Of a stretch of DNA of 64,000 bases, positions 39,718 through 47,856 are shown one piece after another (position 1 is the first letter of the stretch; every line of letters starts with the position of its first letter). The stretch lies in contig NZ_JAMXQS010000010.1 in assembly GCF_024053505.1 (NCBI RefSeq), forward strand, positions 124,001-188,000, written 5' to 3'. A program made the translations under genes and the position numbers. The DNA comes from Mesorhizobium liriopis (GTDB lineage: Bacteria; Pseudomonadota; Alphaproteobacteria; Rhizobiales; Rhizobiaceae). The notes under the pieces were generated by a model that was not told where the DNA came from, did no database searches, and saw only the letters and a list, made by a program, of their open reading frames with translations.

Positions 39718-40668
39718 TCAGCCCTTTGGCGAGTGAACCTTGGCGAGACTGCCGATCACATTGACGAGGACATTGGCTGCCGTCAGCGCGCCGACCCCGT
39801 GGTGGTCGCGCTCCGCCACGAACTCGACCATGGCGAAACCGACAAGTTTCCCCCGTTTCACCGTGCCGGCGATGAGACCCGTCACCTGGTCGTAGGTTAA
39901 CCCGCCCGGCGCAGGTCCCGCGACCGCCGGCATGATCGCCGGATCGAGTGCGTCGCAATCGAGCGTGACGAGCACGTTGCCGCCCTCGGGCAAAAGGTCG
40001 AGGACGGCTGCAATGCCCTTTGTGTGAACGTCACGCGCAGGTATGAATTCCACGCCCCATGCCTTTGCCGCTTCGACCTCTTCGCGTCGGGCGCTGCCCA
40101 AACCGCGCATGCCGACCTGCACGATCTTCGTCACATGGCTCATCTCGGAGGCACGGCGCATGGTGCTCGAAAAGCCGAGCGGCTCGCCACGTCGCTCCTC
40201 GCGCCAATCGATATGGGCGTCGATCTGGAGGATCGTCAGCGGTGCCTGATCGGAAAATGCCGAAATGAAGGGGATCGGCACCGAGTCGTCGCCACCGATC
40301 ATGATCGGCACAGCGCCCACGTCGAGGATCTTACGCACCGCCTGCTCGATCAGGTCGCGGTTCGCTTCACCTTCGCCGGGCGCCGTGCGGAGATCTCCCA
40401 GATCGAGCAGCCGGAAACCGTTGTCGCCCAGCATCGGCGCATCGAAATCCCAGTTCCAATGTCCTGCCCAATCCGCATCGGCATGAAGCGCGTGACGCAA
40501 TGTGTCGGCAGCCGAGGCGTAAGGACGATTGTCGATCTCGGGATAAGGCGTGCCGTGCGGGGCGCCGAAAATGGCAGCGTCGCAGCCTTCGGCGCCGGCG
40601 GCAAGCGAGGCGCCGAAGAAGGGCCAGCGGGGCGTATTGAATTCGATCGCGGTCGAGGATTCTGTCAT
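39718..40668 (-). CDS. Agmatinase-like ureohydrolase
   Basis: 316-residue arginase/agmatinase-family protein, probably a binuclear Mn hydrolase of a guanidino compound. DAHIDWR and LDCDALDPA preserve the two main metal-binding motifs. The first motif, normally GGDHS, is GGDDS: the histidine ligand is replaced by Asp. This variant occurs in a group of agmatinase-like proteins of unproven substrate, so agmatine should not be assumed. ATG 40668 overlaps the aldo/keto reductase stop by 4 bp (ATGA). Confidence 0.85.
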   Translation of the reverse strand: MTESSTAIEFNTPRWPFFGASLAAGAEGCDAAIFGAPHGTPYPEIDNRPYASAADTLRHALHADADWAGHWNWDFDAPMLGDNGFRLLDLGDLRTAPGEGEANRDLIEQAVRKILDVGAVPIMIGGDDSVPIPFISAFSDQAPLTILQIDAHIDWREERRGEPLGFSSTMRRASEMSHVTKIVQVGMRGLGSARREEVEAAKAWGVEFIPARDVHTKGIAAVLDLLPEGGNVLVTLDCDALDPAIMPAVAGPAPGGLTYDQVTGLIAGTVKRGKLVGFAMVEFVAERDHHGVGALTAANVLVNVIGSLAKVHSPKG

Positions 40669-41720
40669 GGGCAAGGGTTTCCGTATTTTTGATGAAGGTC
40701 GTTGACCGCGTTCTGCATCTCGGGCGTCCATGTGATGTCGGCGGATGCGAGCGCGGTTTCCAGCTGCGGAATGCTTGTGGCTCCTATGATGTTGGATGTG
40801 ACGAATGACTGATTGACGACAAAGGCGTTGGCGAAAAGCGCCGGCTCCATGCTGAACTCCCGCGCGAGCGTATTGTAGGCCAGAATGGCTTCAGCGGCAT
40901 TCGGCGTCTCGTAGCGTTGGGAGCGGTTGAAGAGCACTTTGCGGGAGCCCTCCGGCAACGCGCCATTATCGTATTTGCCTGACAGAAAACCTTGCGCGAG
41001 CGGCGAGTAAGGCAGGAACGCGACCCGTTCGCGCTCGCAGACCTCGGTTAGGTTCACTTCAGCGGTGCGGTTGACGAAGTTGTAGGCATTCTGAAGCGAG
41101 GCAACACGCGGGCCAACGCCCTTTTCGCTTTCGAAGATGAAGCGCATCACACCCCAAGCGCTCTCGTTGGAAAGGCCAAGATGTCTGATCTTTCCGGCTT
41201 TCTGAAGCTCGTCGAAAACCGTCAGGGTTTCAGCGATCGGTGTCTCGTCGGATAGGCGCTCGACCGGCTCGGTTGGCTGACGGTTCGGGTTCGAGCCGAA
41301 GCCCGACGTATTCCGTTCCGGCCAGTGGATTTGGTAGAGATCGATCACGTCCGTTTGGAGGTTGCGCAGCGAGCGCTCGATGGCATGTACGATATCCTCG
41401 CGCACTAGCTTCGACGGTCGGCCGCCGCGGAACCAATCCATCGCCGTACGCCCGACGACCTTGCTGGCGACCACGACTTTGTCGCGGCTGCCGCGGGCCT
41501 TTAGCCACGTCCCGATGATGCGCTCCGTGCTGCCTTGCGTCTCCGGCTTCGGTGGGATGGAATAGAGCTCGGCCGTATCGAGAAAGTTGACGCCTCGGTC
41601 CAGAGCCAGGTCGAGCTGGGCATGGCCTTCGGCTTCGGTGTTCTGCTGGCCCCAGGTCATCGTGCCGAGGCAGATCTTCGAAACCAGCAAGCCGGTTTCG
41701 CCGAGCGGACGTTTCTGCAA
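40665..41720 (-). CDS. Aldo/keto reductase, Tas-like
   Basis: 351-residue NADPH-dependent reductase in a TIM barrel. The catalytic tetrad is visible: Asp48 and Tyr53 (NFLDTAELY), Lys87 (VVVASKVVG) and His in LYQIHWPER. The NTEAEGHAQLD and GLSNESAWGV segments are typical of the Tas/YghZ branch. The substrate is unknown. It is co-transcribed with the agmatinase-like gene, which overlaps its stop codon. Confidence 0.92.
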   Translation of the reverse strand: MQKRPLGETGLLVSKICLGTMTWGQQNTEAEGHAQLDLALDRGVNFLDTAELYSIPPKPETQGSTERIIGTWLKARGSRDKVVVASKVVGRTAMDWFRGGRPSKLVREDIVHAIERSLRNLQTDVIDLYQIHWPERNTSGFGSNPNRQPTEPVERLSDETPIAETLTVFDELQKAGKIRHLGLSNESAWGVMRFIFESEKGVGPRVASLQNAYNFVNRTAEVNLTEVCERERVAFLPYSPLAQGFLSGKYDNGALPEGSRKVLFNRSQRYETPNAAEAILAYNTLAREFSMEPALFANAFVVNQSFVTSNIIGATSIPQLETALASADITWTPEMQNAVNDLHQKYGNPCP

Positions 41721-41811
41721 GTTGAGTCTCCGGGGAGGACGGATAGGAAGGAGCGCCGGTCTAGCGCAGCAATCGGCTCAGTCCAACCCCTCGGTCCGAC
41801 TTAGGGCTCGG

Positions 41812-42246
41812 CTACCGGTAGCGCGAAAGCGCCTCATCGATCAGGGAATTTGCGATCTGCATCCGCTTTTCAGCATTCTCGCGCAAATGCGGCGCGACGC
41901 GATCCGGATGGTTGTGAAGCGCGAACAGGCGCCGAACTTGAGGCAGATCCGACGGTCCGCAAAGGGCAAGCCCGAGTTCGACCGCGATTTCGTCAGGGAC
42001 CAGCGACGGCGCTTCGATCAGCCCAACTGCGTGCTTCTCTTCGATCAGAGCGGTGAACTCGTCTTCAAGCGAGAAATCGCGGTACGCGGCCACCGCGTCC
42101 TGCGCGCTGGCGGGTAAGGACACCGTCTCGATATCCTCCAGCGCTGCAAGATAATCGACACTCGGGGAGAGCGGGACGCTCACCGCAGGTTGCGCCGCCT
42201 CGATCAGTTCTTCCAGAAGTGATGCAAAGTCGTGCGGCTGTTCCAT
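41812..42246 (-). CDS. J-domain-like hypothetical protein
   Basis: 144-residue protein. The C-terminal 45 residues (LPQVRRLFALHNHPDRVAP in part) contain an HPD tripeptide flanked by helices, as in the DnaJ J domain, but the domain is short. The N-terminal half is acidic and has no recognised domain. Similar proteins exist in Rhizobiales with no known role; an Hsp70 co-chaperone function is inference from the HPD motif. It precedes the aldo/keto reductase on the same strand (91-bp gap). Confidence 0.72.
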   Translation of the reverse strand: MEQPHDFASLLEELIEAAQPAVSVPLSPSVDYLAALEDIETVSLPASAQDAVAAYRDFSLEDEFTALIEEKHAVGLIEAPSLVPDEIAVELGLALCGPSDLPQVRRLFALHNHPDRVAPHLRENAEKRMQIANSLIDEALSRYR

Positions 42247-42334
42247 TGGCTTCTCCTAGCGCGGGAAATGCCAAGGAAACCGGAACGCTCCGGCCATTCT
42301 TCGGGACTGGTTAAGATTTTATGACAGGGTGCAC

Positions 42335-42394
42335 TTTAATCGGCATGGCAGCCATGCGAATGCTGCACTGCACAATTTTTTCCGGCCGATTAAA
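42335..42394 (+). promoter_or_regulatory. Nested inverted repeats upstream of the DUF1127-like gene
   Basis: TTTAATCGGC (42335-42344) and GCCGATTAAA (42385-42394) are exact 10-bp inverted repeats enclosing a second dyad, GCATGGC-A-GCCATGC (42343-42357). The whole structure lies 35 bp before the start of a small plus-strand gene and 88 bp before the divergent J-domain gene. It could be a 5'-UTR structure, a small RNA or an operator; I do not recognise a named family. Confidence 0.5.
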
Positions 42395-42429
42395 TTCTGT
42401 TGCGGGAGGCATCCTTTTGAGGTGTCATC

Positions 42430-42603
42430 ATGGGGTTCATGACTGAGTTTTTTTCGCGGCCGCGCTACAAGCACGAGCAGCGATACCGCACAGCGCTCGA
42501 CATGCTCGTCGCCATGTCAAATCGCGACCGTGCAGATATCGGCATCAAGCCGGCGGATTTTCCGCGCATCGCGCGTGAAATGGCAGAGCGGCAGCACGCT
42601 TAG
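42430..42603 (+). CDS. Small DUF1127-like (YjiS-type) protein, 57 aa
   Basis: 57-residue basic protein. The segment YRTALDMLVAMSNRDRADIG followed by IKPADF resembles the DUF1127/YjiS pattern (helix, D-R-x-L-x-D-I-G). Such small proteins in alphaproteobacteria bind RNA and affect sRNA turnover or phosphate and carbon metabolism, but this case is untested. GAGGTG lies before ATG 42430. Its TAG overlaps the TAA of the convergent hydrolase (TTAG, 42600-42603). Confidence 0.75.
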   Translation: MGFMTEFFSRPRYKHEQRYRTALDMLVAMSNRDRADIGIKPADFPRIAREMAERQHA

Positions 42604-43472
42604 TTCGTTGCGGAGAGCATCCAGTTGAGCGTTTCACGCCAGTCCGTCATGCGGATCGGTGTGCCATGCGTACCGTTCTCGAATGAAACGAAGCGCGCAG
42701 GATAATCCGGCGAAGCTGCGAGAATTAAGCGGAAGAAAGCCATCTGCTTCTCGAGCGGAAATACCTTGTCACGCGCGCCCTGCCCGAAAAAGATCGGCAC
42801 GCGCGCCTTGAAGGCCGGGCTTTGCAGGAAACTATCGTCCCAATGCGAGCCGAGGAGAAGCAGGCCGCCAAGGCGCTCGACGACCTCGGGCTTTCTCGCC
42901 AATTCGTAACACAGTCCCCCGCCCATGGACCCACACGCCACGAAGACCTTCGCACTTGGCGAGAGCGCGGCGTAGTGGTCGATCAGCGCACTGATCTCAC
43001 GTCCCCCGCCCTCCCCAAAATCCGAAAAGTCAGGTGAGAGGTACAGACCGTTCGCGCTGACCACGAGGTTCTTTACACGGTTGAAGTTCCCGCCAAAAGT
43101 GAAGTCGTCCGCGCCCTGCCGCCGACTGCCGCCCTGCCCGTGCAGATAAAGCACGATCATCGAGGCGCCCTTCTGTCGCCCGACAGCGACAGTGCGAACT
43201 TCGCCCGCTTTGGTTTGAACTTTCACGTCGTTCTGCTGGCTGCGCACCGCCAGCGATACATATTGTCGTTTCACCCGCCGCTCCGGCACCTCATCGCGTC
43301 CGTTGATGTCGCGCGCCTCCTGGTAATCGACAGTGCGGAAACGGCCGTTGTCGGCGCGCGCCAGCTCGGCGGGATAGGCAAAGAGATCGTCCTTATATGC
43401 CCCGATCTGCTGGGCGAGAGCCGAGCCGGTGAAGAGCGTAAGAGCGAAAGCAGCAGAAAGAACGAGCTTCAT
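42600..43472 (-). CDS. Exported alpha/beta hydrolase
   Basis: 290-residue protein with a signal peptide (MKLVLSAAFALTLFTGSALA). The mature part has an alpha/beta-hydrolase pattern: oxyanion region YLHGQGGS, a nucleophile elbow ACGSMGGG (Ser in G-S-M-G), an acid region near GQGARDKVFP, and a C-terminal His in ENGTHGTP. It is probably periplasmic; the substrate is unknown. It is followed after a short gap by the molybdenum-cofactor gene upstream on the same strand, but no functional link is evident. Confidence 0.85.
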   Translation of the reverse strand: MKLVLSAAFALTLFTGSALAQQIGAYKDDLFAYPAELARADNGRFRTVDYQEARDINGRDEVPERRVKRQYVSLAVRSQQNDVKVQTKAGEVRTVAVGRQKGASMIVLYLHGQGGSRRQGADDFTFGGNFNRVKNLVVSANGLYLSPDFSDFGEGGGREISALIDHYAALSPSAKVFVACGSMGGGLCYELARKPEVVERLGGLLLLGSHWDDSFLQSPAFKARVPIFFGQGARDKVFPLEKQMAFFRLILAASPDYPARFVSFENGTHGTPIRMTDWRETLNWMLSATN

Positions 43473-43516
43473 GGCGCGTTCTTATCAGCAATCGGCCTCG
43501 AAAGAAGAGGCGATGG

Positions 43517-45115
43517 TCAGACCTGGAAGACGCCGCCTGCGGCCACCAGCGCTTCCGGCGTATCGACATCCAGAAGCGCGCCCTCGCCGATCTCCGCTTC
43601 GATAACCTCGGCGCCCTCGATGATCGCCCGCGCGCCGGCATCCCCTTCGAGCTTTGCGATATCGGAAAACAGCGCACGCGGCAGGATCACCGGATTGCCG
43701 CGCTTCCCGGCACTCGACGCGCGCACCACCGCGCCACCTCCCTGACGAAACGCAGCAATCATTCGGTCTAGGCTCACTACGTCAACAGCCGGCATGTCGC
43801 CCAGTACGACGATTACGGCCGCTGCATCGTCTGGCACGGCCGAGATGCCGGCCTTGAGCGAACTCGCGAGCCCCAAGGCGAAATCGGGATTATGGACGAG
43901 TTCAATATTGAGTCCTGCCAAGGCCTCAGCGATCTCCTCACGCTCATGCCCCGTCACCACCGTCACGCCAATGGCTTCCGATCCCACAACCCGCTCAGCG
44001 ACCAAGCGTATCAACGGCTCTCCCTCGAACCATGCCAGTAGCTTGTTCGGCCCACCCATGCGACTCGAACGCCCGGCCGCAAGGATGACGGCATGAACGT
44101 CGCCTAGTGTGGTCTCCTTCACTTCGCGGGGCTGCGGCCGTGTAGGGATCTCGGTCAGCAAGCCGCCGACGCCCATGCCTGCGATATCATTGTGAGAAAC
44201 CGGCAGCCCCGCCAGTATGCGGTCCAGCACCCAGTCGAATCCATTCTCCTTCGGACTGCGCGCACAGCCGGGTGCGCCGATCACCGGCGTACCGGCCACC
44301 TCACCCAGTACCAGGAGGTTGCCCGGATCGACCGGCATCCCGACGCGGTGCACCGTGCCACGCGCAGCGCGGATCGCCGCCGGAATAACATCGTAAGCAT
44401 CCGTCACGGCCGATGCGCCGAACAGGATCACAAGGTCGCATTTGCCGAGCGCCATACGGATGGCCCGCGCGACCGCAGAAGCGCTGTGCGGCACGCGACG
44501 GTCGATCACGATCCGGCTTCCCGATCGCGCCAGCCGTTCCGCCGTCACTCGGGCCGTCTTGTCGAGCACGGATGATTTAAGGCTCGGGAGTTCGGTTTGG
44601 ATCAACGCCACGCGATGTGGTTTGAACGGATGGACGCTCATGGCATCACGTCCCGCACAGAGCTTGGCGACATTCGACAGGTCTTCGGGCGACACCGAGA
44701 ACGGAATGATTTTCACCGTCGCCACCATCGATCCACGTTCGACGCGTGCGAAAGGCGGCAGAGTGGCGAGTGTGATGTCGGGCGTCACTGCATTGATGGC
44801 ATCCACCAAAGCGCGGTCGAGTGTCAGAATGCCAGACGCCTCGGCATGAAGATTGACTCGGCCCGTCACAGCTTCTTGCCGAAGGATGCCGGATAGCCGA
44901 AGCGCCTCGGCGACCGTCCGCGCCGCTGTGTCCTCTCCTACGTCATCCGGCGAGAGCATCGCGGCAACGACGCGCTGCACACCCGCTGCCTTCAAGGCGA
45001 CGACTTCCTCACGCCCGATCTTTTGTCCCTTGCGGAGCCGCGTCCCGTCTGTGACCAACGAGTGTGCCAAGATCGCACCTTCGGCCTCGGCCACAGGCAG
45101 CGGTCCGAACTTCAA
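43517..45115 (-). CDS. MoeA/MoaB-like and MobA-like fusion protein (MoCo maturation)
   Basis: 532 residues, two parts. Residues ~1-330 resemble molybdopterin-binding proteins, with LVILFGASAVTDAYD and VDPGNLLVLGEVAG. Residues ~340-525 are a nucleotidyltransferase of the MobA/MocA type, with the substrate loop LAAGRSSRMGGPNKLL and later VVLGDMPAV. Such fusions accompany XdhC-like proteins and are thought to modify the molybdenum cofactor (cytidylylation and/or sulfuration) for xanthine-oxidase-family hydroxylases. It overlaps the adjacent XdhC-type gene by 4 bp. No hydroxylase structural gene is present in this window. Confidence 0.85.
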   Translation of the reverse strand: MKFGPLPVAEAEGAILAHSLVTDGTRLRKGQKIGREEVVALKAAGVQRVVAAMLSPDDVGEDTAARTVAEALRLSGILRQEAVTGRVNLHAEASGILTLDRALVDAINAVTPDITLATLPPFARVERGSMVATVKIIPFSVSPEDLSNVAKLCAGRDAMSVHPFKPHRVALIQTELPSLKSSVLDKTARVTAERLARSGSRIVIDRRVPHSASAVARAIRMALGKCDLVILFGASAVTDAYDVIPAAIRAARGTVHRVGMPVDPGNLLVLGEVAGTPVIGAPGCARSPKENGFDWVLDRILAGLPVSHNDIAGMGVGGLLTEIPTRPQPREVKETTLGDVHAVILAAGRSSRMGGPNKLLAWFEGEPLIRLVAERVVGSEAIGVTVVTGHEREEIAEALAGLNIELVHNPDFALGLASSLKAGISAVPDDAAAVIVVLGDMPAVDVVSLDRMIAAFRQGGGAVVRASSAGKRGNPVILPRALFSDIAKLEGDAGARAIIEGAEVIEAEIGEGALLDVDTPEALVAAGGVFQV

Positions 45116-45810
45116 ACCTCCGTCTCCTCGATGCCGCGTGAGCGCAAGGCGCCGATCACTTCGGCAAGAATCGAAACGGCGATCTCCGCCGGGCTCGCGG
45201 CCCGGATCGGCAAGCCGATGGGCGCACGGATCGTTGCTAGCCTGTCTGCGCTCAATCCGGCTTCCCCAAAACGCTCCAACCGCTTCGCATGCGTTCGCCG
45301 ACTGCCCAAGGCGCCGACATAGAAGCAGCCGGTACGCAGCGCCTCGGTCAGTGCGAAATCATCGATCTTTGGATCATGCGTGACGGCGGCAAGCGCAGTA
45401 TAGGGATCGAGCGGCTGCTGGCGCAGCCAGTCCTCCGGCCATTCGGCATGGAGTCGTAGATCGGGGAAGCGCTCGGGCGTGGCGAAGGCCGTGCGCGGAT
45501 CGACCACCACGACATCGAAGCCGGCGATATGGGCCATCGGCGCCAAGGCCTGGCTGATATGCACCGCACCGACGATGACGAGCCTCGGTTCGGGCGCGCA
45601 GACTGACAAGAACCACTCACGCCCTGCTGCTTCGACAAGAGTGGATTTGCCGTTCGCGAAAGCGCTCCGTACTGGCCCGGTCAACTCCGCTTCGACCACA
45701 TCGCCCTCGCGGATAACCCGGCCGGAACCGGTCGCGACATCGCTCAGATAGATGACCGCGCGGCGTGCCTCGCGCTCGCGATTGATCGCGCGAAGGGCGG
45801 CGATTTCCAC
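45112..45810 (-). CDS. XdhC-family protein, C-terminal (Rossmann) part
   Basis: 232-residue protein matching the XdhC C-terminal Rossmann domain: VIVGAVHISQALAPMA, VVVDPRTAFAT, ALAAVTHDPKIDD and YVGALGSRRTHAKRL. XdhC-type chaperones insert the sulfurated molybdenum cofactor into hydroxylases. Here the N- and C-terminal modules of XdhC are separate genes, 3 bp apart. It overlaps the MoeA/MobA-like gene's start. Confidence 0.9.
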   Translation of the reverse strand: MEIAALRAINREREARRAVIYLSDVATGSGRVIREGDVVEAELTGPVRSAFANGKSTLVEAAGREWFLSVCAPEPRLVIVGAVHISQALAPMAHIAGFDVVVVDPRTAFATPERFPDLRLHAEWPEDWLRQQPLDPYTALAAVTHDPKIDDFALTEALRTGCFYVGALGSRRTHAKRLERFGEAGLSADRLATIRAPIGLPIRAASPAEIAVSILAEVIGALRSRGIEETEV

Positions 45811-45813
45811 GAC

Positions 45814-46149
45814 TCAGTTCAGCTTCTCGACAAAGACGCGAATGCGTCCGCCGCACGACAAGCCAACGCGCCATGCCGTTTCATCGGCGACGCCAAACTC
45901 AAGCATCCGCGCCTTTCCATCTACGATCACATCCGCGGCTTCGGCGACAACCGCGCCTTCGACACAGCCGCCAGAAACGGACCCTTGAAAACTGCCATCG
46001 GCGTCGATCACCAGATGGGAACCGGCAGGACGCGGCGCTGAGCCCCATGTCTCGACCACGGTTGCGAGCGCGACCGAGCGACCCTCATCGATCCAGCTCT
46101 CGGCGATGCCCAGCGGGTCGAGCGTCTCGCTTGATTGAATGAGCGTCAT
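45814..46149 (-). CDS. XdhC/CoxI-family protein, N-terminal part
   Basis: 111-residue protein equal to the XdhC_CoxI domain: ALATVVETWGSAPRPAGSHLV, GSVSGGCVEGAVV and GLSCGGRIRVF. The conserved SGGCVE and SCGG cysteines are kept. It is the partner of the next gene, the two together making one complete XdhC. Such split forms occur near carbon monoxide dehydrogenase-like clusters in Rhizobiales. Confidence 0.92.
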   Translation of the reverse strand: MTLIQSSETLDPLGIAESWIDEGRSVALATVVETWGSAPRPAGSHLVIDADGSFQGSVSGGCVEGAVVAEAADVIVDGKARMLEFGVADETAWRVGLSCGGRIRVFVEKLN

Positions 46150-46159
46150 GGCCCTCGCC

Positions 46160-46684
46160 TCACAAAACCCTGTAGGTTCTGTCGTAATAGATAAGCGGCG
46201 AGGTGCTTTCGCCTAGCCGCACACCCACCACACGGCCGAACATAACCCTGTGAGTGGCAACCTCCTTGGCCTCGATCAGCTCACAGTCGAACACGGCCAG
46301 TGCGTCGGAAAGGGTCGGTGCGCCGCTGACGATGGTGTCCCAAGAGCCATGGCGAAAGCGCTCCTCACTGGAAAGACCCGTGATGCCGGAAAAGGCGACC
46401 GATAATTCCTGATGATGCGCGGAAAGCGTGTTAAGCGCGAACACGCCATTGTCCACGAACAGGTCATTGGCTTGGCTTCGGCGATTGACGCAAACCAAGA
46501 TCGTCGGCGGCTCGTCTGAAACGGAACAGGCTGCGATCACGGTCGCACCACGCGGCCCAGCCGGACCAGCAGTCGTAACGACATGGACGGCACCGGCAAA
46601 GCGACTCATCGCGTCGCGATAGGTTTGCGGCTCGACAATCGACTTCGTCAACATGGAAAGGAGGGCCTCGAGGGCGACAGACAC
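46160..46684 (-). CDS. Flavin reductase-like FMN-binding protein
   Basis: 174-residue member of the flavin reductase/HpaC-like (DIM6/NTAB) family. The core begins at YRDAMSRFAGAVHVVTT, and the flavin-binding region includes ATVIAACSVSDEPPTILVCV and NDLFVDNGVFALNTL. It probably supplies reduced FMN or FAD to an oxygenase that is not visible here. GTG at 46684 and ATG at 46654 are both possible starts; neither has a strong ribosome-binding site. It precedes the split xdhC genes by 10 bp on the same strand. Confidence 0.88.
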   Translation of the reverse strand: MSVALEALLSMLTKSIVEPQTYRDAMSRFAGAVHVVTTAGPAGPRGATVIAACSVSDEPPTILVCVNRRSQANDLFVDNGVFALNTLSAHHQELSVAFSGITGLSSEERFRHGSWDTIVSGAPTLSDALAVFDCELIEAKEVATHRVMFGRVVGVRLGESTSPLIYYDRTYRVL

Positions 46685-46791
46685 ATGGTGAACCTATATG
46701 GAGCTTGTGGCCTCCTGCGCAACGTGTCCTTCAATCGGTGCACAGGCTGCCGCTTTAGGTTCGATTTTCCTGCTTCGCGCGACAAGACTCC

Positions 46792-47856
46792 GTGACCCGC
46801 CGCAAGACAAGAACACTGCTCCTTTCGCTCGCCGGCATCGCCTTTTCCTTGGCGGCGAACAGCGCCGCATGGGCACAAGAGTTGACGGTAGGCGTCGTCG
46901 CACCTTTGAGCGGGCCGAACGCCATTCTCGGGCGGCAGGTTGTGGATGGCGCACGTGTCGCAGCGAGGGAGCGCGCCAAGATCGCCGAGGCGGACGATGC
47001 CTGCACGGCAGAGGGTGGACGCGCGACGGCCGAACGGCTCGTCGCGGCAAAGGTTCGGATCGTCATCGGCTTCCTTTGCACCGAATCAATCGAAGCCGCC
47101 CTTCCCGCATTTTCTCAGGCCGGTATTCCGGTCATCACGGTCGGCGTCCGCACTGACAGTCTAACCGAGCGTCGAGAGAAGACCGGCTGGAACGTCTTCC
47201 GTCTCGCTCCCCGCGCCGATGCCGAACGCGCGGCGGCCAGCGAGATCATTCCTCGGCTCTGGCGCGACGTTCCCTTCGCCATTGTGGATGATGGCACGAT
47301 CTACGGTCGCGAACTCGCGGAAAGTGTGCGTGCCGCCGCAGAGCAACGCGCGCTCCGTCCTGTCTTTGTGGATACCTACCGCCCGCAATTGGACAACCAG
47401 ATCGGCTTGGTGGGTCGTTTGCGCCGCTCGGGCGCCTCGGCGGTATTCGTTGGCGGCGATGTCGAGGATGTCGCCATCATGGCGCGTGATGCCGCGCAGA
47501 TCGGCGCGGACTTGATCTTCGGCGGTAGCGAAACGCTACGCCAGCCCTCTGAAGCTGCACCGCTGCTGGCCGGCACCATCATGATCGGCTTGCCTGATCC
47601 GGTCTCGCTCGCCCCACAAGCCACGCTCGACGCCCTGCGCGACAAGGGTGTGATCCCGGACGGCTACGTGCTGCCCGCCTATGCCGCGATGGAGATCGCG
47701 CTTCAGTCGCAGGGCGTGGTGGCCGCGATTGCCAATGGCCGCTTCGACACCGCGCAAGGCTCGATTGCGTTTGACCCCAAAGGCGATCTTGCCACATCGC
47801 CGTACCGGCTCTTTCGTTTCGACGGCACGAAGTTCGAAGAGATCGCGCTGCCATGA
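46792..47856 (+). CDS. Branched-chain amino-acid-type ABC substrate-binding protein
   Basis: 354-residue exported binding protein. A signal peptide (LLLSLAGIAFSLAANSAAWA) precedes the LivJ-type Peripla_BP_6 fold (LTVGVVAPLSGPNAILGRQ). The binding partners, permease and ATPase genes, are not adjacent, so it may be an orphan or act with a remote transporter. The start is GTG 46792. Its stop overlaps the next gene (P1 peptidase) by 4 bp, so the two are likely co-expressed, hinting at peptide or amino-acid uptake. Confidence 0.88.
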   Translation: MTRRKTRTLLLSLAGIAFSLAANSAAWAQELTVGVVAPLSGPNAILGRQVVDGARVAARERAKIAEADDACTAEGGRATAERLVAAKVRIVIGFLCTESIEAALPAFSQAGIPVITVGVRTDSLTERREKTGWNVFRLAPRADAERAAASEIIPRLWRDVPFAIVDDGTIYGRELAESVRAAAEQRALRPVFVDTYRPQLDNQIGLVGRLRRSGASAVFVGGDVEDVAIMARDAAQIGADLIFGGSETLRQPSEAAPLLAGTIMIGLPDPVSLAPQATLDALRDKGVIPDGYVLPAYAAMEIALQSQGVVAAIANGRFDTAQGSIAFDPKGDLATSPYRLFRFDGTKFEEIALP

